A stretch of DNA of 64,000 nucleotides from Thalassobius sp049116315 (GTDB taxonomy: Bacteria > Pseudomonadota > Alphaproteobacteria > Rhodobacterales > Rhodobacteraceae): assembly GCA_049116315.1 (NCBI GenBank), contig JAGDZD010000003.1:1-64000 (forward strand). The letters are read 5' to 3'. Under the pieces are notes generated by a model. The model was given only the letters and a program-made list of their open reading frames with translations, was not told the DNA's origin and searched no databases. The first letter of the stretch is position 1; each line of letters starts with the position of its first letter. The position numbers were made by a program, and so were the translations under genes. Shown here piece after piece: positions 61,430 through 64,000 of this stretch.

Positions 61430-62740
61430 TTACGCGGCTTGCTGTTCGTCGTCGTCCAGACCCGGCATGTCAAACACCACGGGTGTGCTTGCAGTTGAGG
61501 AGGACGCAACAAAGTCTGTTGAGCTGTTGTCGTCATCATCATCGACATTGCTATCGATGCGGGAAATCGCAACGTTGACCTGCTCCAGACCTTCGGATTG
61601 ATCCGCAGCGCCAGAGGCGATGTCCGTCATCAGCTCGTTCAGATCGGCGACCGAGTCTGCGATCCGTGTCAAAGCTTCACCGGTTTCACCCACAAGGTCT
61701 ACGCCGTGCTTAACCTGATCCGAAGAGGCGCTGACCAACTTGCGGATCTGTTGGCTGGCATCAGCCGAGCGCTGTGCGAGTTTGCGCACTTCGGTGGCCA
61801 CAACCGCAAACCCACGACCAGCTTCACCAGCACGGGCCGATTCAACAGCGGCGTTCAGGGCCAAAAGGTCGGTTTGACGGGCAATCTCGTCGATCACACC
61901 CACAATGGTGTTGATCTGTTTCGAGCTGCCTTCGATTTCGCTCATTGCGGACATGGCACGGTCCACAATTTCGCTGGACCGTGAGGCGTCTTCTTTGGTC
62001 ATCGACACCACGGACTGCGCGCTTGCGGCGGAATCTGCGGCGGCACCTGCGGCAGCAGAAATCTGCTTAACAGCTGTTGCAGCGCGTTGACCCTCGCGGC
62101 GGGTGCGATCTGCGGCTTCCATCGCTTTTTCGCGTGCCTCTTCTGCGGCCATACGGGCCTGAGCCGCTTTCTGTGCCGCATCAGCCATTTTTTCGCGGCC
62201 GGCGTCAATTTCCGCTTGAACGCGTGCTGTGTGCAGCATCGACAAGAGCAAAACAGCGCTCTCAAAAATCACGATCGCAGCGTGCAGAACAACGCGGGCC
62301 AGATTTTCCAAAAGAGCGGCTTCGGGGAAGACCATGGTTGGCAGCAAAAGGCCAAACGACAGGTGGTGAACGGCTGTGACAACAACGGCCAACAGCAAGG
62401 CTGGAATGCTGCCCATTGTTGAGACAATGGCCAGAACAGCAAAGAACATCATATGGGTGTCAATTTGCCAGCTGTGGCCTGCAAAGGCCGAAGTGAAGGC
62501 AACACATTGACCCACCAGAGCAACGCTCAGGATCAGGGATTTCTGTTGCGGGGACATCCGCACCGAAACCAACGCCATGAGGGCAAACACCAAAGCGGCG
62601 CCAATCACGGTCATCAAAGGTCCACCTACAAAAAAGGCGGACAAGGGCCCCAAGGGGGTCATGCCAAGCGCGACCCAGCGCGCTGTGCGTGTAAAGTTTG
62701 CGGTTTCACCGCCGTGTTCAACCGAAGTCATGCTACTCAT
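61430..62740 (-). CDS. Membrane methyl-accepting chemotaxis protein
   Basis: A 436-aa chemoreceptor, start MSSMTSVEHGG at the ATG that overlaps the stop of the preceding small gene. The N-terminal 180 residues contain about six hydrophobic spans with almost no periplasmic loop, so the ligand site would be within the membrane or absent. The signalling part has a coiled coil, GVIDEIARQTDLLALNAAVESARAGEAGRGFAVVATEVR and a tail with acidic DDDDD. No HAMP domain is apparent. It may sense membrane state or energy; partners are not in the window. Confidence 0.88.
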   Translation of the reverse strand: MSSMTSVEHGGETANFTRTARWVALGMTPLGPLSAFFVGGPLMTVIGAALVFALMALVSVRMSPQQKSLILSVALVGQCVAFTSAFAGHSWQIDTHMMFFAVLAIVSTMGSIPALLLAVVVTAVHHLSFGLLLPTMVFPEAALLENLARVVLHAAIVIFESAVLLLSMLHTARVQAEIDAGREKMADAAQKAAQARMAAEEAREKAMEAADRTRREGQRAATAVKQISAAAGAAADSAASAQSVVSMTKEDASRSSEIVDRAMSAMSEIEGSSKQINTIVGVIDEIARQTDLLALNAAVESARAGEAGRGFAVVATEVRKLAQRSADASQQIRKLVSASSDQVKHGVDLVGETGEALTRIADSVADLNELMTDIASGAADQSEGLEQVNVAISRIDSNVDDDDDNSSTDFVASSSTASTPVVFDMPGLDDDEQQAA

Positions 62741-63039
62741 CCCGAAACACAAAAGAAACTTAAGGCGCCAGGGTCCACTAGGAACCAGGCACCGGCTGAT
62801 TTGAAAGCATCCACGCTTGCCCCCGTGGCCAACGCTGATAGCGGGGCTTGGGTTGGTCCGACAATTGATCCGCCTGCCACACGCACAACTTCCTCTGCGC
62901 CGCCACTCCAGGGAGGAGCAACCACGAGCATAGGTGTGTCATCAGACAATTGAGCGCCCATCGCCATTCCAGCGAATTGCAACCCAAAGCAGGTCACGAA
63001 TCCGAAGAACAACAGAGCGTAGGTTTGTATCGCTTTCAT
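62737..63039 (-). CDS. Small exported or membrane protein paired with the chemoreceptor
   Basis: A 100-aa protein with one N-terminal hydrophobic span (YALLFFGFVTCFGLQFAGMAMG). The rest is a non-helical domain rich in Gly, Ala and Val (TPMLVVAPPWSGGAEEVVRVAGGSIVGP), with no known family. Its stop overlaps the chemoreceptor start (ATGA), so the two are translationally coupled and may act together. Confidence 0.75.
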   Translation of the reverse strand: MKAIQTYALLFFGFVTCFGLQFAGMAMGAQLSDDTPMLVVAPPWSGGAEEVVRVAGGSIVGPTQAPLSALATGASVDAFKSAGAWFLVDPGALSFFCVSG

Positions 63040-63434
63040 GGCCTCAGGGTATGGGGCAATTCAGGCCGGTCAACGCACCTTCTCGAATGCGTCAACCGGA
63101 AGTCTCGAAAGGGGTAAAACAACCCATACCAAAGGCGGGAAACTTGCCTTTTCCCCCTAAAAATAAAGTGCTTCCAGACCTAAACTTTTTTGTAGACGCG
63201 GCAAAGGTGCAGAGAAATTTCGAAACTCAATTTTTCGGTGCGCGATTTTTTCTTGCCGATTGGTGGGAAACTTAGGTGATTCTCTATTGATTTGGCCTTT
63301 GGTGCGAACTGGCCGTTGACCGGCGTGCCGAAACCCCGCATCAACAGATAAAGACAGGGAAAAATCCCAAAATCACGCAAACTGCGGGCCTAAGCGTCAA
63401 ATCATGCTTGGGACAACAGCGGGACCGCTCGGGC
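63040..63434. other. Intergenic region between divergent genes
   Basis: About 395 bases carrying promoters for the small exported protein and the flavin reductase. The part 63150-63260 is rich in A and T runs. I see no gene or strong palindrome. Confidence 0.5.
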
Positions 63435-64000
63435 ATGGCTGAACTAAACAAACGCGATCTACGCAGTGCCTTTGGTAGCTTCATGACAGGGGTAACCGTT
63501 GTCACCGCGCGCACGGCCAAAGGGATTCCCGTCGGATTTACGGCCAACTCGTTTTCCTCGGTTTCGATGGAGCCGCCATTGGTTTTGGTTTGTCCGGGCA
63601 AATTTTTGTCGAGCTTTGGCGATTTTGAAACCTGCAGCCATTTTGCCATTTCGGTCCTCGCTGAGGGCCAAGAAGAGATTTCAAACCTGTTTGCCAGCTA
63701 CAAGGGCGATCGGTTTGCCCGGGTGAACTGCGAGGACGACGTGAATGGCGTCCCGGTTGTCCAAGGTGCGGTGAGCCGCTTTTCGTGCATAACGCATCAG
63801 GTTGTGCCTGCGGGCGACCATATCGTCTTGATCGGCGAGGTCACTGATTTCACCCAGTCCAGCGCACGCGGGTTGGGGTATGCCGCTGGCAGCTATTTCA
63901 GCCTAGGACTAGAGCTGGACGCCGGGTTGCCGTCTTCTGATGGCTTGGTGCCCTATTTGGGTGCGATCATTGAATGGAACGGCATGGTGTACCTTGAGGA
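63435..64000 (+). CDS. Flavin reductase family protein (partial, runs off the window)
   Basis: A frame open from ATG 63435 to the window end (188 codons). Residues 1-160 match the flavin reductase-like FMN-binding domain: AFGSFMTGVTVVTARTAKGIPVGFTANSFSSVSMEPPLVLV, KGDRFARV and HIVLIGEVTDF. The protein continues beyond the usual end of the domain (SDGLVPYLGAIIEWNGMVYLE), so a C-terminal second domain is likely. Such proteins supply reduced flavin to a monooxygenase; no such gene is visible here. Confidence 0.85.
   Translation, partial: MAELNKRDLRSAFGSFMTGVTVVTARTAKGIPVGFTANSFSSVSMEPPLVLVCPGKFLSSFGDFETCSHFAISVLAEGQEEISNLFASYKGDRFARVNCEDDVNGVPVVQGAVSRFSCITHQVVPAGDHIVLIGEVTDFTQSSARGLGYAAGSYFSLGLELDAGLPSSDGLVPYLGAIIEWNGMVYLE

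Overview
The window looks like chromosomal DNA from a marine alphaproteobacterium of the Rhodobacteraceae (Roseobacter group). This is an inference from gene content: Irp-type imelysins, a NorCBQD/NirK/pseudoazurin/NnrR block, an Urt-like transporter joined to formamidase, a 495-aa Pho4-type phosphate permease, DJ-1/AraC regulators, and small hallmark proteins. About 60 protein genes and one tRNA are supported. Coding density is high except in one low-quality stretch at 37.7-39.85 kb.

Layout. (1) 0.2-11.1 kb: an amide/urea utilisation locus. A LuxR-type response regulator and a very unusual NCS1-permease/hybrid histidine kinase face a UrtABCDE-like ABC transporter, formamidase FmdA and the zinc-ribbon protein FmdB. 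A perfect 10-2-10 palindrome lies in the divergent promoter. (2) 11.3-16.6 kb: a possible small ORF, initiator tRNA-Met with terminator, a membrane hybrid kinase and a Cache chemoreceptor. (3) 17.2-21.3 kb: FtrA-like regulator with a divergent rhodanese; LysR regulator with a divergent D-threonine aldolase-like enzyme and RidA. (4) 21.5-26.4 kb: an iron-acquisition-type operon (imelysin, di-haem oxidoreductase, second imelysin, Tat-exported DUF1513 protein). (5) 26.5-33.8 kb: LysR with divergent VOC/GST/cupin operon, VOC and AraC genes, a YcaQ-like DNA glycosylase, a soluble hybrid kinase. (6) 34.4-37.7 kb: dTDP-L-rhamnose operon rfbCBDA.

(7) 37.7-39.85 kb: an accessory scar with a truncated serine recombinase and frameshifted, unidentified genes. 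(8) 39.9-43.6 kb: 6-phosphogluconate dehydrogenase, NUDIX hydrolase, PiT phosphate permease with terminator. (9) 43.7-52.2 kb: partial denitrification island. Nitric oxide reductase norCBQD with two small membrane-protein genes, a DUF1858 protein, NnrR-type regulator, pseudoazurin, copper nitrite reductase nirK and nirV. Two 14-bp TTGCG-N4-CGCAA sites sit in the two divergent promoters. (10) 52.3-61.4 kb: two TetR systems with visible operators, one facing a carboxymuconolactone-decarboxylase-like protein and one facing an exported alkylsulfatase-like MBL hydrolase, followed by a complete branched-chain-amino-acid-type ABC transporter. (11) 61.4-64 kb: a membrane chemoreceptor with a small exported partner, and a flavin reductase cut by the window end.

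Together the genes describe a heterotroph that scavenges small organic nitrogen, iron and phosphate, senses its surroundings through several kinases and chemoreceptors, and can respire nitrite to nitrous oxide when oxygen is low. No nitrate or nitrous oxide reductase genes are in the window. The most unusual item is the permease-kinase fusion with its partner regulator and candidate operator beside the amide operon.
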